Shown here: piece by piece, positions 33,174 to 41,670 of the stretch
Position numbering within the stretch: position 1 is the stretch's first letter
How the letters are laid out: the number at the start of each line of letters is the position of its first letter
Assembly: GCA_017619715.1 (NCBI GenBank)
Contig: JAFZRS010000020.1
Location: forward strand, 1-53,628
Source of the DNA: Oscillospiraceae bacterium
Lineage (GTDB): Bacteria; Bacillota; Clostridia; Oscillospirales; Oscillospiraceae
DNA: 53,628 bases
Direction: 5' to 3'
Notes under the pieces: model-generated
Databases searched by the model: none
Told to the model about the DNA's origin: nothing
What the model saw: the letters and a program-made list of their open reading frames with translations, nothing else
Translations under genes and position numbers: made by a program

Positions 33174-34484
33174 TCACGTCTCCTCCTTTCCTTCAAACAA
33201 GGCGTCCGCCAGATCTCCGCCGTCCGTGCCGACGATCTCCACCCGGCAGTGAATCTCCTGCTCCAGGCGCTCTACGGTATAGTCGTCGAGAAACACGTTT
33301 TCACCGTGGCGAAGCATATGGAGGGGAATCAGCAGCCGGTCGCCCAAATCTCTGCCCTTCAACTGCGCCGCAAGATCCTGCCCGGTTACGAGACCCGTCA
33401 CGTCAATGGTGCGGCCGAAGAAATCATTGTCGATCCCGATCACCTGCCCCTGTAAGCCCGGGAAGCGCTCCATCGCCGTTTCAAGGAGCATTCGCAAAAA
33501 CGGCTCGGCGGCGCGTCCGGTAGCCATGGTGAAAGGGGAGGGGACAGCGGGCAGCTCCTCATAGTCTAAAGCGGCGACAAATCCGCTTTGGAAAGAGCGG
33601 AGCATGCCCACGCCGTTTTCAAGCTGCCGATACCCCTCATAATAATCGTCTCCGGGCAGTTCACGCCCGGCGCGCAGGAACAGCTCGTCCGCACAGAAGA
33701 ACATTCGTGTGCCGAAGCGTTTTAGCGCTATGGCGCCGTACTCCTCGGCGATGTCGATGATGGCGCCGGCGCTCTGCTTGTCCACCGCACGGAGCTTGGC
33801 AAGACCCTGCCGGTAGCGTGTGATCCCCACCGGTACGATGGAACAGCTCCGAAAGCCCATATCCATCAGATCCGAGAGGGTGCGCCGGAGCTGATCGCCG
33901 TCGTTCCAGCCGGGACAGACGACGATCTGTCCGTTCATCTCGATCCCCGCCTTGCCGAAAGCACGCATATAGTCCAGCGACCGCGCCGCATTTTTATTGC
34001 CCAGCATCACGCAGTGGAGCTGCGGATCTGTGGCGTGAACAGAGACGTTGATAGGGGAGATGTGCAGGTCGATGATCCGCTGTGCCTCCCGTTCGGTGAG
34101 ATTGGTGAGGGTGATGTAGTTGCCTAACAGGAAAGATAAGCGCGCATCGTCATCCTTAATATAGAGACTGGGACGCATACCGGGCGGCATTTGATCCACG
34201 AAACAAAAGATACAGTGGTTGGCGCACTGACGCATCTCGTCCATTAAATAGGTATCGAAGTTCAGCCCCAGATCCTGCCCCTCGTCCTTGCGGATCCGGA
34301 CAGTGCGTTCGCTGCCGTCCGGCCGTCGCAAACGCAGCTCCAACTTGGCATCGTATCCGTAAAAGCGGTAGTCCAGCACGTCCACAACGGCGTGGCCGTT
34401 GATGGAGAGCAGCTGTTCGCCCGCCGCAATATGAGCGCGCCGGGCAGGGCTGTGGGGATCGACAGATGTAATGACCGTACTCAT
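33174..34484 (-). CDS. DUF512 protein: PDZ-like domain plus radical-SAM-like region
   Basis: A 436-residue protein widely conserved in Clostridia next to der, without assigned function. Residues 1-60 form a PDZ-like domain (PHSPARRAHIAAGEQLLSI). A Cys motif ANHCIFCFVDQMPPGMR with an earlier Cys (RQCANHCIFC, CxxxCxxC) follows, as in radical SAM enzymes. The next 130 residues look like a TIM-barrel part, and the C-terminal DUF512 domain holds SGFVAALDYEELP and VIGIDNDFFG. The ATG at 34484 lies 31 bases behind a good promoter, so this is the first gene of the operon. Linkage to der and plsY suggests a role in ribosome or RNA maturation, but that is conjecture. Confidence 0.88.
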   Translation of the reverse strand: MSTVITSVDPHSPARRAHIAAGEQLLSINGHAVVDVLDYRFYGYDAKLELRLRRPDGSERTVRIRKDEGQDLGLNFDTYLMDEMRQCANHCIFCFVDQMPPGMRPSLYIKDDDARLSFLLGNYITLTNLTEREAQRIIDLHISPINVSVHATDPQLHCVMLGNKNAARSLDYMRAFGKAGIEMNGQIVVCPGWNDGDQLRRTLSDLMDMGFRSCSIVPVGITRYRQGLAKLRAVDKQSAGAIIDIAEEYGAIALKRFGTRMFFCADELFLRAGRELPGDDYYEGYRQLENGVGMLRSFQSGFVAALDYEELPAVPSPFTMATGRAAEPFLRMLLETAMERFPGLQGQVIGIDNDFFGRTIDVTGLVTGQDLAAQLKGRDLGDRLLIPLHMLRHGENVFLDDYTVERLEQEIHCRVEIVGTDGGDLADALFEGKEET

Positions 34485-34514
34485 CGCTCTACCTCAAAAC
34501 GGTATAATCACCTT

Positions 34515-34543
34515 ATTATAGCCGAGATGGCAGGAATTGACAA
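34515..34543 (-). promoter_or_regulatory. Promoter of the DUF512-der-plsY operon
   Basis: On the minus strand TTGTCA (34538-34543), a 17-base spacer and TATAAT (34515-34520). Confidence 0.7.
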
Positions 34544-34564
34544 GGGGTGAATCTTGGCGAATCG

Positions 34565-34599
34565 CGCAAAAAACAGGAGGGAAGAAACCTTCCCTCCTG
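34565..34599 (-). terminator. Terminator of yceD-rpmF
   Basis: CAGGAGGGAAG and its complement (34574-34599) form a stem with a 3-5-base loop; on the minus strand it runs into GTTTTTTGCG. Confidence 0.8.
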
Positions 34600-34618
34600 A
34601 AAAGACACATGTGACAAA

Positions 34619-34816
34619 TCACTTCTCCGCCGCCACGGACTTGATGACCTTGACCTCACGGCCGTTATAGGTACCGCATTCCGGGCACATTCTGTGAGGC
34701 AGATGCAGCGCACCGCACTTGGGGCATGCCACCAGACCGGGAGCCGCCAGCTTCCACACGGAGCTGCGCCTCTTATTGCGTCTTTGTTTGGATACTTTTC
34801 CCTTCGGGACTGCCAT
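34619..34816 (-). CDS. rpmF: 50S ribosomal protein bL32
   Basis: A 65-residue ribosomal protein with the typical basic start AVPKGKVSKQRRNKRRS and four cysteines in CPKC and CPEC pairs (zinc-binding form). GGAGGTG precedes the ATG. It follows the yceD-type gene by 45 bases, the standard bacterial arrangement, and ends at an intrinsic terminator. The Cys-containing form means no zinc-independent paralogue is implied here. Confidence 0.97.
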   Translation of the reverse strand: MAVPKGKVSKQRRNKRRSSVWKLAAPGLVACPKCGALHLPHRMCPECGTYNGREVKVIKSVAAEK

Positions 34817-34861
34817 GTTGACACCTCCTTGGTCTTAACTGCCTGAGCAGTAATTTATGAT

Positions 34862-35371
34862 TCAGTCTGCCGCACCGTCTTTGTCCAACAGCTTTGCCAA
34901 CGCGGCAAGCCGCGGATCGATCTGTTTTTTGCAGCGGCACGCTTCACGGTTCAAATTGACGCCGCAGCCGCCGCAAAGACCCTTACAGTCCGGTGAACAG
35001 AGAGTTTTCGTGTCCATGCCGAGGATAAAAGCCGACCGGGCAAGTTCCGATAGATCTACCTCGTCGTGCTCCAGCAAAACGATGTCCTCGTTGTCCTCCG
35101 ACTGTCTCTCCTCTGCCAGAACGCAGGAATAGGAGACGGTTTTCTCCTCATCAAACGCGTCCAGACACCGATCACACACGGAGGCAAGCACGGTAGACGC
35201 TTGCAGCGAACAAGTGAGCACTCCCGCTCTGTTTTCCACTCTGCCGTCCACAGCGACAGGGCGGGAAATAGGGTGCATACCGCCGAACTCAAGCTCCCGA
35301 AGATCCAGTTGAAAATGGAAATCCTGCCCTGCCCCCGGTGTATGCAACAGTTTGTTGACGTTCAAACGCAT
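34862..35371 (-). CDS. yceD: DUF177/YceD family protein
   Basis: A 169-residue member of the YceD family, nearly always encoded before rpmF and linked to 23S rRNA accumulation in other bacteria. The core shows CDRCLDAFDEEKTVSYSC, and near the end DTKTLCSPDCKGLCGGCGVN, a Cys cluster (with CRCKKQ after it) common in Gram-positive members and probably zinc-binding. The final DPRLAALAKLL is the family tail. ATG at 35371 has GAGGTG upstream; an extension to 35473 lies in the promoter region. It is the first gene of a two-gene operon with rpmF. Confidence 0.92.
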   Translation of the reverse strand: MRLNVNKLLHTPGAGQDFHFQLDLRELEFGGMHPISRPVAVDGRVENRAGVLTCSLQASTVLASVCDRCLDAFDEEKTVSYSCVLAEERQSEDNEDIVLLEHDEVDLSELARSAFILGMDTKTLCSPDCKGLCGGCGVNLNREACRCKKQIDPRLAALAKLLDKDGAAD

Positions 35372-35398
35372 GGCACACCTCGCAATGACACGAAAAGT

Positions 35399-35427
35399 AT
35401 TATAGTGGATCGTGCGGCACTTGTCAA
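35399..35427 (-). promoter_or_regulatory. Promoter of yceD-rpmF
   Basis: On the minus strand perfect TTGACA (35422-35427), 17 bases, perfect TATAAT (35399-35404): a consensus sigma-A promoter, fitting a ribosomal gene. Confidence 0.85.
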
Positions 35428-35446
35428 ACCTTTTCTTACAAATATT

Positions 35447-35474
35447 TTGACATTCTTCAAAAATAAGGTACAAT
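35447..35474 (+). promoter_or_regulatory. Promoter of the S4-type RluA gene
   Basis: Perfect TTGACA (35447-35452), 16 bases, TACAAT (35469-35474), back to back with the yceD promoter. Confidence 0.75.
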
Positions 35475-35505
35475 AAGACAGGATCGCAGGAAAAGGAGGG
35501 AACGC

Positions 35506-36471
35506 ATGCGGGAGTTGACCGTGGGAAAAAACGATGCCGGCGCGCGGCTGGATCGGTTTATATCAAAGGCGCTGCCGCTGCTGCCGCCTGCTTTGCTGCA
35601 AAAATATATCCGCCTCAAGCGCATTAAATGCAATGGTCAGCGTGCCCGGCGCGATCAGCGTCTTTCAGAGGGCGACGTGCTGCAGCTCTATATCAACGAC
35701 GAGTTTTTTGATCAGCCCCGGGATGATAATCTCTTCCTGACGCTCTTTAAGCCCGCGCTGGATATTGTCTACGAGGACGAAAACCTACTGGTCCTCAACA
35801 AGCGTCCGGGCATGGTGGTACACGCCGATGAGACGGAGAAGGTGAACACACTCATCAACCACGTGCAATCGTATCTCTATCAAAAACGTGAGTGGAATCC
35901 CCGGTGGGAGAACGCGTTTACCCCGGCGCTGTGCAACCGGATCGACCGAAACACCGGCGGCATGGTGATCGCCGCGAAGAATGCCGAAACGCTGCGGATC
36001 ATCAACGAAAAAATCCGCGCACGGGAGATCGAAAAGCGGTATCTCTGCGTGGCGGTAGGTCGTCCGAAGCCGCCGGAGGGGACGATTACCTGCTATTTGC
36101 GAAAGGACGAGCAGAAGAAGACGGTGTCGGTCTATCACCGCGCCGTGCCGGACGGCAAAACGGCTGTGACGCATTACCGGACAATCGAGAGCCGGGGCGA
36201 GCTGACACTGCTGGAGGTGACGTTGGAGACGGGTCGTACCCATCAGATCCGGGCATCGCTGGCGGATCGGGGCTGTCCTCTGCTTGGCGACGGCAAATAC
36301 GGCCGCGGCGACGTGAACCGCCGCTACGGTGAGACGCGTCAGGCACTGTGGGCGTATCGTATCACGTTCGATTTTCCCACGGACGCGGGAGCGCTGTCCT
36401 ACCTGCGCGGCAGGAGTTTTCAAGTGGCAAACGTGCCGTTCCGGGATAAATACTTTCCTCCGGCGAAATAG
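35506..36471 (+). CDS. RluA family pseudouridine synthase with S4 domain
   Basis: A 321-residue pseudouridine synthase. An N-terminal S4 RNA-binding domain (ARLDRFISKALPLLP through EGDVLQLYIND, about residues 12-70) precedes the catalytic domain. The catalytic Asp is in CNRIDRNTGGMVIAAK, where most relatives have HRLDxxTSG: His and Leu are replaced by Asn and Ile, but the Asp and Gly remain. TGRTHQIRASLADRGCPLLGDGKYG is the second signature. AAGGAGGG precedes the ATG. It stands alone between two promoters. It probably targets rRNA (RluC/D group), but the exact uridine is unknown. Confidence 0.92.
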   Translation: MRELTVGKNDAGARLDRFISKALPLLPPALLQKYIRLKRIKCNGQRARRDQRLSEGDVLQLYINDEFFDQPRDDNLFLTLFKPALDIVYEDENLLVLNKRPGMVVHADETEKVNTLINHVQSYLYQKREWNPRWENAFTPALCNRIDRNTGGMVIAAKNAETLRIINEKIRAREIEKRYLCVAVGRPKPPEGTITCYLRKDEQKKTVSVYHRAVPDGKTAVTHYRTIESRGELTLLEVTLETGRTHQIRASLADRGCPLLGDGKYGRGDVNRRYGETRQALWAYRITFDFPTDAGALSYLRGRSFQVANVPFRDKYFPPAK

Positions 36472-36525
36472 ATGGCGCCGCGCTGACGGTTTTGCAAATT
36501 TAATCCGAATTTTTTTATAAATCCA

Positions 36526-36554
36526 TTGACAAGAAGATGCACTTTCTATATATT
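36526..36554 (+). promoter_or_regulatory. Promoter of the potABC(D) operon
   Basis: Perfect TTGACA (36526-36531), 17 bases, TATATT (36549-36554), about 76 bases before potA. Confidence 0.7.
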
Positions 36555-36629
36555 GTAGCTATTCTTTGCCTTGCCTTTTTGGCAGAGAAAATGTATAAAA
36601 AATTTTTGTAGCAGAACGGGGGAGGATAC

Positions 36630-37769
36630 ATGTCCAAAGAGTTGATTCGCCTGCACGATCTGTGCATGGCGTTTGACGACGAGCTGGTTCTCGATCACAT
36701 CAATCTTTATATCAACGATTCCGAATTCCTCACGCTGTTGGGCCCCAGCGGGTGCGGCAAGACCACCACGCTGCGGATCATCGGTGGCTTCACCACGCCT
36801 ACGGGCGGTGACGTCACGTTCGACGGCGTGAGGATCAATGATGTCCCGCCTCATAAGCGGCAGATCAACACGGTGTTCCAGAAGTACGCGCTGTTTCCGC
36901 ATCTGGACGTATTTGAGAACGTCGCCTTCGGACTGCGCATCGCCAAGATCCCTGCTCCGGAGATTGAACAGCGCGTGATGGAGATGCTGGAAGTAGTCAG
37001 TCTGAAGGGGTTTGAGCGGCGGCGCGTTGATCAGCTCTCCGGCGGACAGCAGCAGCGTGTGGCGATTGCCCGTGCACTGGTGAACCGTCCGAAGGTGCTG
37101 CTTTTAGACGAGCCGCTGGGCGCGCTGGATCTGCGTCTGCGCAAGGATATGCAGATTGAGCTCAAGCGTATTCAACAGCAGATGGGCATCACGTTCATAT
37201 ATGTTACCCACGATCAGGAGGAGGCGCTCACCATGTCCGACACCGTGGTGGTCATGGACAAGGGACGCATTCAACAGATCGGTACGCCCGAGGACATCTA
37301 CAACGAGCCGAAAAACGCCTTTGTGGCGGACTTCATCGGCGAATCCAACATTCTCAACGGCACCATGGTCCGCGACGGCGTGGTGCGCATGTACCGCCGG
37401 GAGTTTCCCTGCGTGGATGGCGGCTTTGCACCCAACGAGCCGGTGGACGTGGTGATCCGCCCGGAGGATATTGACATCGTGCCGGTGGAGCAGGGACAGC
37501 TGGTGGGAACCGTCACCAACGTGACCTTCAAGGGTATGCAGTACGATATCATCGTGGATTTGGGCGGCTTTAAGTGGCTGATCCAGACCACCGACCATTC
37601 CCCCGTAGGCGCGCAGGTAGGCGTGAAGATCGACCCGGACGGCTTCCACATTATGAAAAAGAGCGAATATTCCGGACTGTTCGGCGACTATTCTTCCTAT
37701 TCCGAGGAGTACGAGGAGCTGGCTGACGTCAGCGCGCTGGAAGAGGAGGAGAGCGGGGATGAAGAATAA
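36630..37769 (+). CDS. potA: Spermidine/putrescine ABC transporter ATP-binding protein
   Basis: ATPase of a polyamine importer. The 379-residue protein has [12 protein letters not shown] (Walker A, about residues 38-49), [15 protein letters not shown] (signature), [11 protein letters not shown] (Walker B) and THDQEEAL (switch His). A C-terminal TOBE-type regulatory domain (about 240-345) follows, and a very acidic tail ends EEEESGDEE, rich in Tyr before it. GGGGGAGG precedes the ATG. It overlaps potB by 11 bases. The promoter upstream is strong and no polyamine-sensing element was recognised. Confidence 0.95.
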   Translation: MSKELIRLHDLCMAFDDELVLDHINLYINDSEFLTLLGPSGCGKTTTLRIIGGFTTPTGGDVTFDGVRINDVPPHKRQINTVFQKYALFPHLDVFENVAFGLRIAKIPAPEIEQRVMEMLEVVSLKGFERRRVDQLSGGQQQRVAIARALVNRPKVLLLDEPLGALDLRLRKDMQIELKRIQQQMGITFIYVTHDQEEALTMSDTVVVMDKGRIQQIGTPEDIYNEPKNAFVADFIGESNILNGTMVRDGVVRMYRREFPCVDGGFAPNEPVDVVIRPEDIDIVPVEQGQLVGTVTNVTFKGMQYDIIVDLGGFKWLIQTTDHSPVGAQVGVKIDPDGFHIMKKSEYSGLFGDYSSYSEEYEELADVSALEEEESGDEE

Positions 37770-38613
37770 GCTCTCCCGGTTTGCCGTGCCTTACGAGGTG
37801 TGGATGGCGTTATTTGTGGTGGCGCCCATCGTCATCATGGTATTTTACGCCTTCTCCTCCGCTGAAGGCGGGTTTACCCTGTCCAATTTCGTGAAGATGG
37901 GCGATTATACGGAGGTGTTCCTGCGCTCCTTTGAGCTGGCGCTGATCGCCACCGCCATCTGTCTTTTGATCGGCTATCCCGTATCCTACTTTATGAGCCG
38001 GGAGGGTGCCTCTTTCCGGCGCACGGCAATGGTGCTCATCATGCTGCCCATGTGGATGAACTTTCTGCTGCGCACCTATAGCTGGATCACCATTCTGGAT
38101 AACAACGGTCTATTGAACCAACTGTTCGGGAAGATCGGCTTGATTGCGCTCTATAATAATCTCACCGGCAGCGAACTGACGTATTTCCCCATGATGAATA
38201 CCCAGGGCGCGGTGGTGCTGGGCATGGTATATAACTACCTGCCCTTTATGATCCTGCCTATCTATTCGGTTATCATCAAGCTGGATCACTCGCTGCTGGA
38301 GGCGGCACGGGATCTGGGCGCCAATTCCGCCACAGTATTTCGCAAGGTGATTTTGCCCTTGAGCCTGCCGGGTGTGCTTTCGGGCATCACCATGGTGTTC
38401 GTCCCGTCGGTATCCACCTTTGCCATTTCCCAGATGCTCGGCGGCGGCACGGAGCTGCTGCTGGGCGATCTCATTGAGCGGCAGTTCTTAGGCGGCGCCT
38501 ATAACCCGCAGCTCGGCGCGGCGATCTCCCTGGTGATGATGGTGATCGTGGTGGTGTGCATGGTCGTGATGAATCGCTTTGGTGAGGGCGAGGAACAGGC
38601 GGTGATGCTATGA
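37759..38613 (+). CDS. potB: Spermidine/putrescine ABC transporter permease PotB
   Basis: A 284-residue inner-membrane permease with six predicted helices. The EAA loop that contacts PotA reads [20 protein letters not shown], followed by [11 protein letters not shown], the typical PotB sequence. The start codon ATG at 37759 lies inside the end of potA, and its own stop overlaps the next start as ATGA, so all three genes are translationally coupled. It works as a heterodimer with the permease half of the next protein. Confidence 0.94.
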   Translation: MKNKLSRFAVPYEVWMALFVVAPIVIMVFYAFSSAEGGFTLSNFVKMGDYTEVFLRSFELALIATAICLLIGYPVSYFMSREGASFRRTAMVLIMLPMWMNFLLRTYSWITILDNNGLLNQLFGKIGLIALYNNLTGSELTYFPMMNTQGAVVLGMVYNYLPFMILPIYSVIIKLDHSLLEAARDLGANSATVFRKVILPLSLPGVLSGITMVFVPSVSTFAISQMLGGGTELLLGDLIERQFLGGAYNPQLGAAISLVMMVIVVVCMVVMNRFGEGEEQAVML

Positions 38614-40601
38614 GCAAGCGTACGTCTAACCGCTTCGGCGACAGCCTTTTGATGGGACTGGTATTTCTTTTCCTCTACGCACCCATCTTTATCCTCATCA
38701 TTTTTTCCTTTAACGCAGGCACTTCCAGCTCCGTTTGGAGAGGTTTTTCCCTGCACTGGTATAATGAGCTTCTCCACAACCGGCTTATTTTGACCAGCGT
38801 TTACACCACGCTGATGGTATCTTTGCTTGCCACGCTGATTGCCACCGTGGCGGGTACTTTTGCCGCCATCGGTTTTTACAGCATGCGTCGGAGCCGCCGT
38901 GATACGCTGATGACGGTGAACAATATTCCCATGATGAACGCCGATATTGTCACCGGCGTGAGCCTTTGTCTGCTGTTTGTGGTTTTTTTCAACGGTTGGG
39001 AACATTTTGCCGTATGGATTAACTCCGTGCAGAGCGCGGTCACGCTGCCCACCCGGCTGTCGCTGGGATTCGGCACGATGCTCATTGCCCACGTGTGCTT
39101 CAATATCCCCTACGTCATTCTGGCGGTAGGACCGAAGCTGCGGCAGATGGACCGCAATCTCATCGATGCCGCGCAGGATCTGGGCTGTACGTGGATGCAG
39201 GCATTCTGGAAGGTGGTCATTCCTGAGATCAAGCCCGGTATCGTTTCCGGTGCACTTACCGCCTTTACCATGTCGGTGGACGATTTTATCATCAGCTACT
39301 TTACCGCCGGGTCCAGTACGTCCACCCTTGCCATGACCATCTACGGCATGACGAAAAAGCGCGTCAGCCCCCAGATCAACGCGGTGTCCACGCTGCTGTT
39401 CGTCACGGTGCTGGTGCTGCTGGCAATCATCAATATCCGTGAATCCCACCAGGAAAAGCGCGCTGTTCGCGGCACGGTAAGCCGTCCTAAGGCGTTCAAA
39501 AAGCCCGGCCGCGCGGTGATCATACTGCGCCGTGTGGCGGCAGGCGCGCTGGCATGTGTACTGGCGGTCGTGCTGATCGTCACCGGTAAGGCGGCCAATG
39601 CCCGTCCGGTGGTCAACGTCTGCTCCTGGGGTGAATATATCGACGAGGATCTGATCGCCGAGTTTGAGGAGACCACCGGTATCGCCGTTAACTATCAGAC
39701 GGTGGAGAGCAACGAGGCGCTCTATTCGCTCATTGAGATGGGCGGCGCCGATTTCGACGTCATCGTCCCTTCGGACTATATGATCGCCCGGCTCATTGAC
39801 GAGGGATTGCTTGCCGAGCTGGATTATGGGAATATCCCCAATTACGAATTGATTGACGCGGCGTATAAGGGGCTCAACTACGATCCCGACAACAAGTACA
39901 CCGTACCCTACGCCTGGGGTACGTTAGGGATCATCTATAACACGACCATGGTGGACGGAGAAATCACCAGTTGGGACGCCATGTTCGATCCCCAATATGC
40001 CGGACAGGTGCTGATGATCAACAATTCACGTGATGCGCTGGCGGCGGCGCTGCTGGATCTGGGATACAGCATCAACACCACCGACGAGACAGAGCTGCGC
40101 GCCGCCTTCGGACGATTGCGGGAGGCAAAAGACGCGGGCGTATACCAGGCGTTCGTGATGGATCAGGTCTTTCAGAAAATGGAGGGCGGCAACGCCGCTA
40201 TCGCCATGTACTACGCCGGCGACTATCTCACGATGCTGGAAAACAATGAAGATCTGGCGTTCGTAGTGCCGGACGAGGGGAGCAACTGGTTCGTAGACGC
40301 CATGTGCGTACTCAAAACCGCTCAGCATAAGCAAGAGGCCGAAGCGTGGATCAATTTCATCGCCTCCACCACCTCCAGTCTTGCCAACATGGACTATATC
40401 TGGTACGCCTCGCCCAACGGCGAAGCGCTGGAGCAGTACGGCGACTATTACTTTGAGCTGTACGAAGAGGAGCTGGACGAGGAACTGTTTGCCATCATGG
40501 CGCCGCCAGTCGAGGTGCTGGACCGGTGCGAGATCTATGAGAATCTGCCGGTTGATACGCTGGCGCTCTACAATGATCTGTGGAATCAGTTGGGAATCTG
40601 A
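38610..40601 (+). CDS. potCD: PotC-PotD fusion: polyamine permease fused to its binding protein
   Basis: A 663-residue protein. Residues 1-275 are PotC: six helices and the EAA loop NLIDAAQDLGCTWMQAFWKV. A basic linker (about 278-305) and one further helix (about 308-330, VAAGALACVLAVVLIVTG) follow. Residues 335-663 are a PotD-type periplasmic-binding fold starting VVNVCSWGEYIDEDLIAEFE, with ADFDVIVPSDYMIARL and GTLGIIYNT as family landmarks. The extra helix replaces the signal peptide and tethers the binding domain outside the cell, so each transporter carries its own receptor. There is no stop or frameshift in the linker. Such fusions are known in some Firmicutes. Confidence 0.93.
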   Translation: MSKRTSNRFGDSLLMGLVFLFLYAPIFILIIFSFNAGTSSSVWRGFSLHWYNELLHNRLILTSVYTTLMVSLLATLIATVAGTFAAIGFYSMRRSRRDTLMTVNNIPMMNADIVTGVSLCLLFVVFFNGWEHFAVWINSVQSAVTLPTRLSLGFGTMLIAHVCFNIPYVILAVGPKLRQMDRNLIDAAQDLGCTWMQAFWKVVIPEIKPGIVSGALTAFTMSVDDFIISYFTAGSSTSTLAMTIYGMTKKRVSPQINAVSTLLFVTVLVLLAIINIRESHQEKRAVRGTVSRPKAFKKPGRAVIILRRVAAGALACVLAVVLIVTGKAANARPVVNVCSWGEYIDEDLIAEFEETTGIAVNYQTVESNEALYSLIEMGGADFDVIVPSDYMIARLIDEGLLAELDYGNIPNYELIDAAYKGLNYDPDNKYTVPYAWGTLGIIYNTTMVDGEITSWDAMFDPQYAGQVLMINNSRDALAAALLDLGYSINTTDETELRAAFGRLREAKDAGVYQAFVMDQVFQKMEGGNAAIAMYYAGDYLTMLENNEDLAFVVPDEGSNWFVDAMCVLKTAQHKQEAEAWINFIASTTSSLANMDYIWYASPNGEALEQYGDYYFELYEEELDEELFAIMAPPVEVLDRCEIYENLPVDTLALYNDLWNQLGI

Positions 40602-40615
40602 CGGCACATAAATAT

Positions 40616-40650
40616 AAAAGAGACGCTCTCTATGAGGGCGTCTCTTTTAC
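40616..40650. terminator. Terminator after potCD
   Basis: AAAAGAGACGC and GCGTCTCTTTT (40617-40647) form a stem with a 12-base loop, with T-runs on both strands; it serves potCD and the convergent small-gene cluster. Confidence 0.8.
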
Positions 40651-40652
40651 GT

Positions 40653-40955
40653 TTACAGAATCAACAGCAGTCCCAGTGCAAACAGCGCCTCCTCGTCTGC
40701 CTCCTGCCGAAAAAGGAGAAATAGAATCAACAGCAGCAGCAGGTCGCCGCTGTCCACATCGTGCAGGTGGAGCTTTTGGAGCAGCTGGTCAAATAAACGC
40801 AGATCCGGCAATCCGCCGCCGGGCGGCGGTGGCGGTGGCGGCGGTTTGGGGGGAGGCGAAAAATCCGCCGGGGGAGGCGGAGGGGGAGGCGGCGATTCCG
40901 GCTGCGGGATACGCTCATGCCAACCGTCGCTGCCGCGTATGTAGCGGTTATACAT
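40653..40955 (-). CDS. Proline-rich small protein with hydrophobic C-terminus
   Basis: A 100-residue protein not recognised as a named family. It starts MYNRYIRGSDGWHERIPQPE, then has two blocks of eight prolines (about residues 22-29 and 38-45) with Lys and Phe between them and three Gly after. A helical part (FDQLLQKLHLHDV) and two Leu-rich hydrophobic stretches follow (about 71-82 and 88-100), the last ending at the C-terminus. It looks like a membrane-associated protein with a stiff linker. GGGGGA precedes the ATG, which overlaps the previous stop by eight bases. It is third in a three-gene cluster. Base composition is like its neighbours. Confidence 0.7.
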   Translation of the reverse strand: MYNRYIRGSDGWHERIPQPESPPPPPPPPADFSPPPKPPPPPPPPGGGLPDLRLFDQLLQKLHLHDVDSGDLLLLLILFLLFRQEADEEALFALGLLLIL

Positions 40956-41313
40956 GACCGTCCCCCCGTTCCAACAGGAATTGCTTTCCCACGTGGATCA
41001 ACCTCGAAAGCCGAGCGGCACGCTCCACCTTTTCCTGCTTTTCCGGTTTGAGAAAGGGGCGCAGAGCCATCAAGAGCTGCATGGTTTGGCTGTTGCCCTG
41101 CCGGTATGCCTGCAACAGCGGCAGCATACGACCCAATAGCTGCGGATCCAGTCCGTCGAGAAGGGACGGCGAAGCCGGCGGCGGCGCGCTGTCCACCGGC
41201 GGCTTCCCCGCGTCGCCGAGACCGCCGGAGAGCTGCTGCGCCAACTGCATGACCTGCGCCATGCTGTTTGGGTCAGATAAAAACGCATTCAGTTTTTCGT
41301 CCAGCTCCGCCAT
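40948..41313 (-). CDS. Small helical protein of unknown function
   Basis: A 121-residue protein, predicted largely helical and soluble. The start is AELDEKLNAFLSDPNSMAQV, with a Pro-rich spacer (KPPVDSAPPPASPS, about residues 37-50), then LLDGLDPQLLGRMLPLLQAY and a basic helix KPEKQEKVERAARLSRLIHV. The segment FLSDPNSMAQVMQLAQQL resembles the NSPDGQALMRMLQG pattern of the gene before it, suggesting related helical units. GGGAGG precedes the ATG; the gene starts 18 bases after the first gene and overlaps the next by eight bases. No known domain was recognised. Confidence 0.7.
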   Translation of the reverse strand: MAELDEKLNAFLSDPNSMAQVMQLAQQLSGGLGDAGKPPVDSAPPPASPSLLDGLDPQLLGRMLPLLQAYRQGNSQTMQLLMALRPFLKPEKQEKVERAARLSRLIHVGKQFLLERGDGHV

Positions 41314-41331
41314 GTCCCGAACCTCCCGTCG

Positions 41332-41583
41332 TTATTTTTGCAGATTCTGCCCAATCCGCCGTAACAGATCTGCGCCGCCCGGTGTGGACAAAACGCCCTT
41401 GAGCATCTGCATCATCTGCGCCGTGTTGCCCGCGGCAGCCTGCTGTCCCGCCTGCTGCAGGCGCTGTCCGCCGTCGTTGCCCTGGAGCATGCGCATCAGC
41501 GCCTGGCCGTCCGGGGAATTCATCAGCGCTTGCAGTGCCGCGGGATTATTCTTCAGCCGCTCCATCATATCTTTTTGATCCAT
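41332..41583 (-). CDS. Small Gln/Met-rich helical protein of unknown function
   Basis: An 83-residue soluble protein rich in Gln, Met, Ala and Leu. Two similar units are visible: ALQALMNSPDGQALMRMLQG (about 16-35) and MLKGVLSTPGGADLLRRIGQ (about 60-79), each helix-S/TP-G-helix, joined by a QQAGQQAAAGN linker. It is the first gene of the cluster. AGGAGGA precedes the ATG. CATATACT on the minus strand (41614-41621), about 30 bases upstream, is one base off the sigma-E -10 consensus. The terminator of nth lies just ahead, so the cluster needs its own promoter. No homologous family was recalled. Confidence 0.7.
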   Translation of the reverse strand: MDQKDMMERLKNNPAALQALMNSPDGQALMRMLQGNDGGQRLQQAGQQAAAGNTAQMMQMLKGVLSTPGGADLLRRIGQNLQK

Positions 41584-41612
41584 GTCCGATCCTCCTGATG
41601 ACTTTCATAGGA

Positions 41613-41640
41613 CAGTATATGTGCCGAAATAAGAAAAGTG
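41613..41640 (-). promoter_or_regulatory. Possible mother-cell-type promoter of the small-gene cluster
   Basis: On the minus strand CAC, 16 bases, then CATATACTG (41613-41621). This fits the sigma-K layout loosely and the sigma-E -10 at seven of eight positions. Short motifs of this kind occur by chance. Confidence 0.3.
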
Positions 41641-41660
41641 CCTGCCGAGAAGGCAGGCAC
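41630..41660 (-). terminator. Terminator of nth
   Basis: GTGCCTGCC and GGCAGGCAC (41638-41660) form a perfect stem with a 5-base loop; on the minus strand it is followed by TTTTCTTATTT. Confidence 0.8.
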
Positions 41661-41670
41661 AGGGCGGAAT

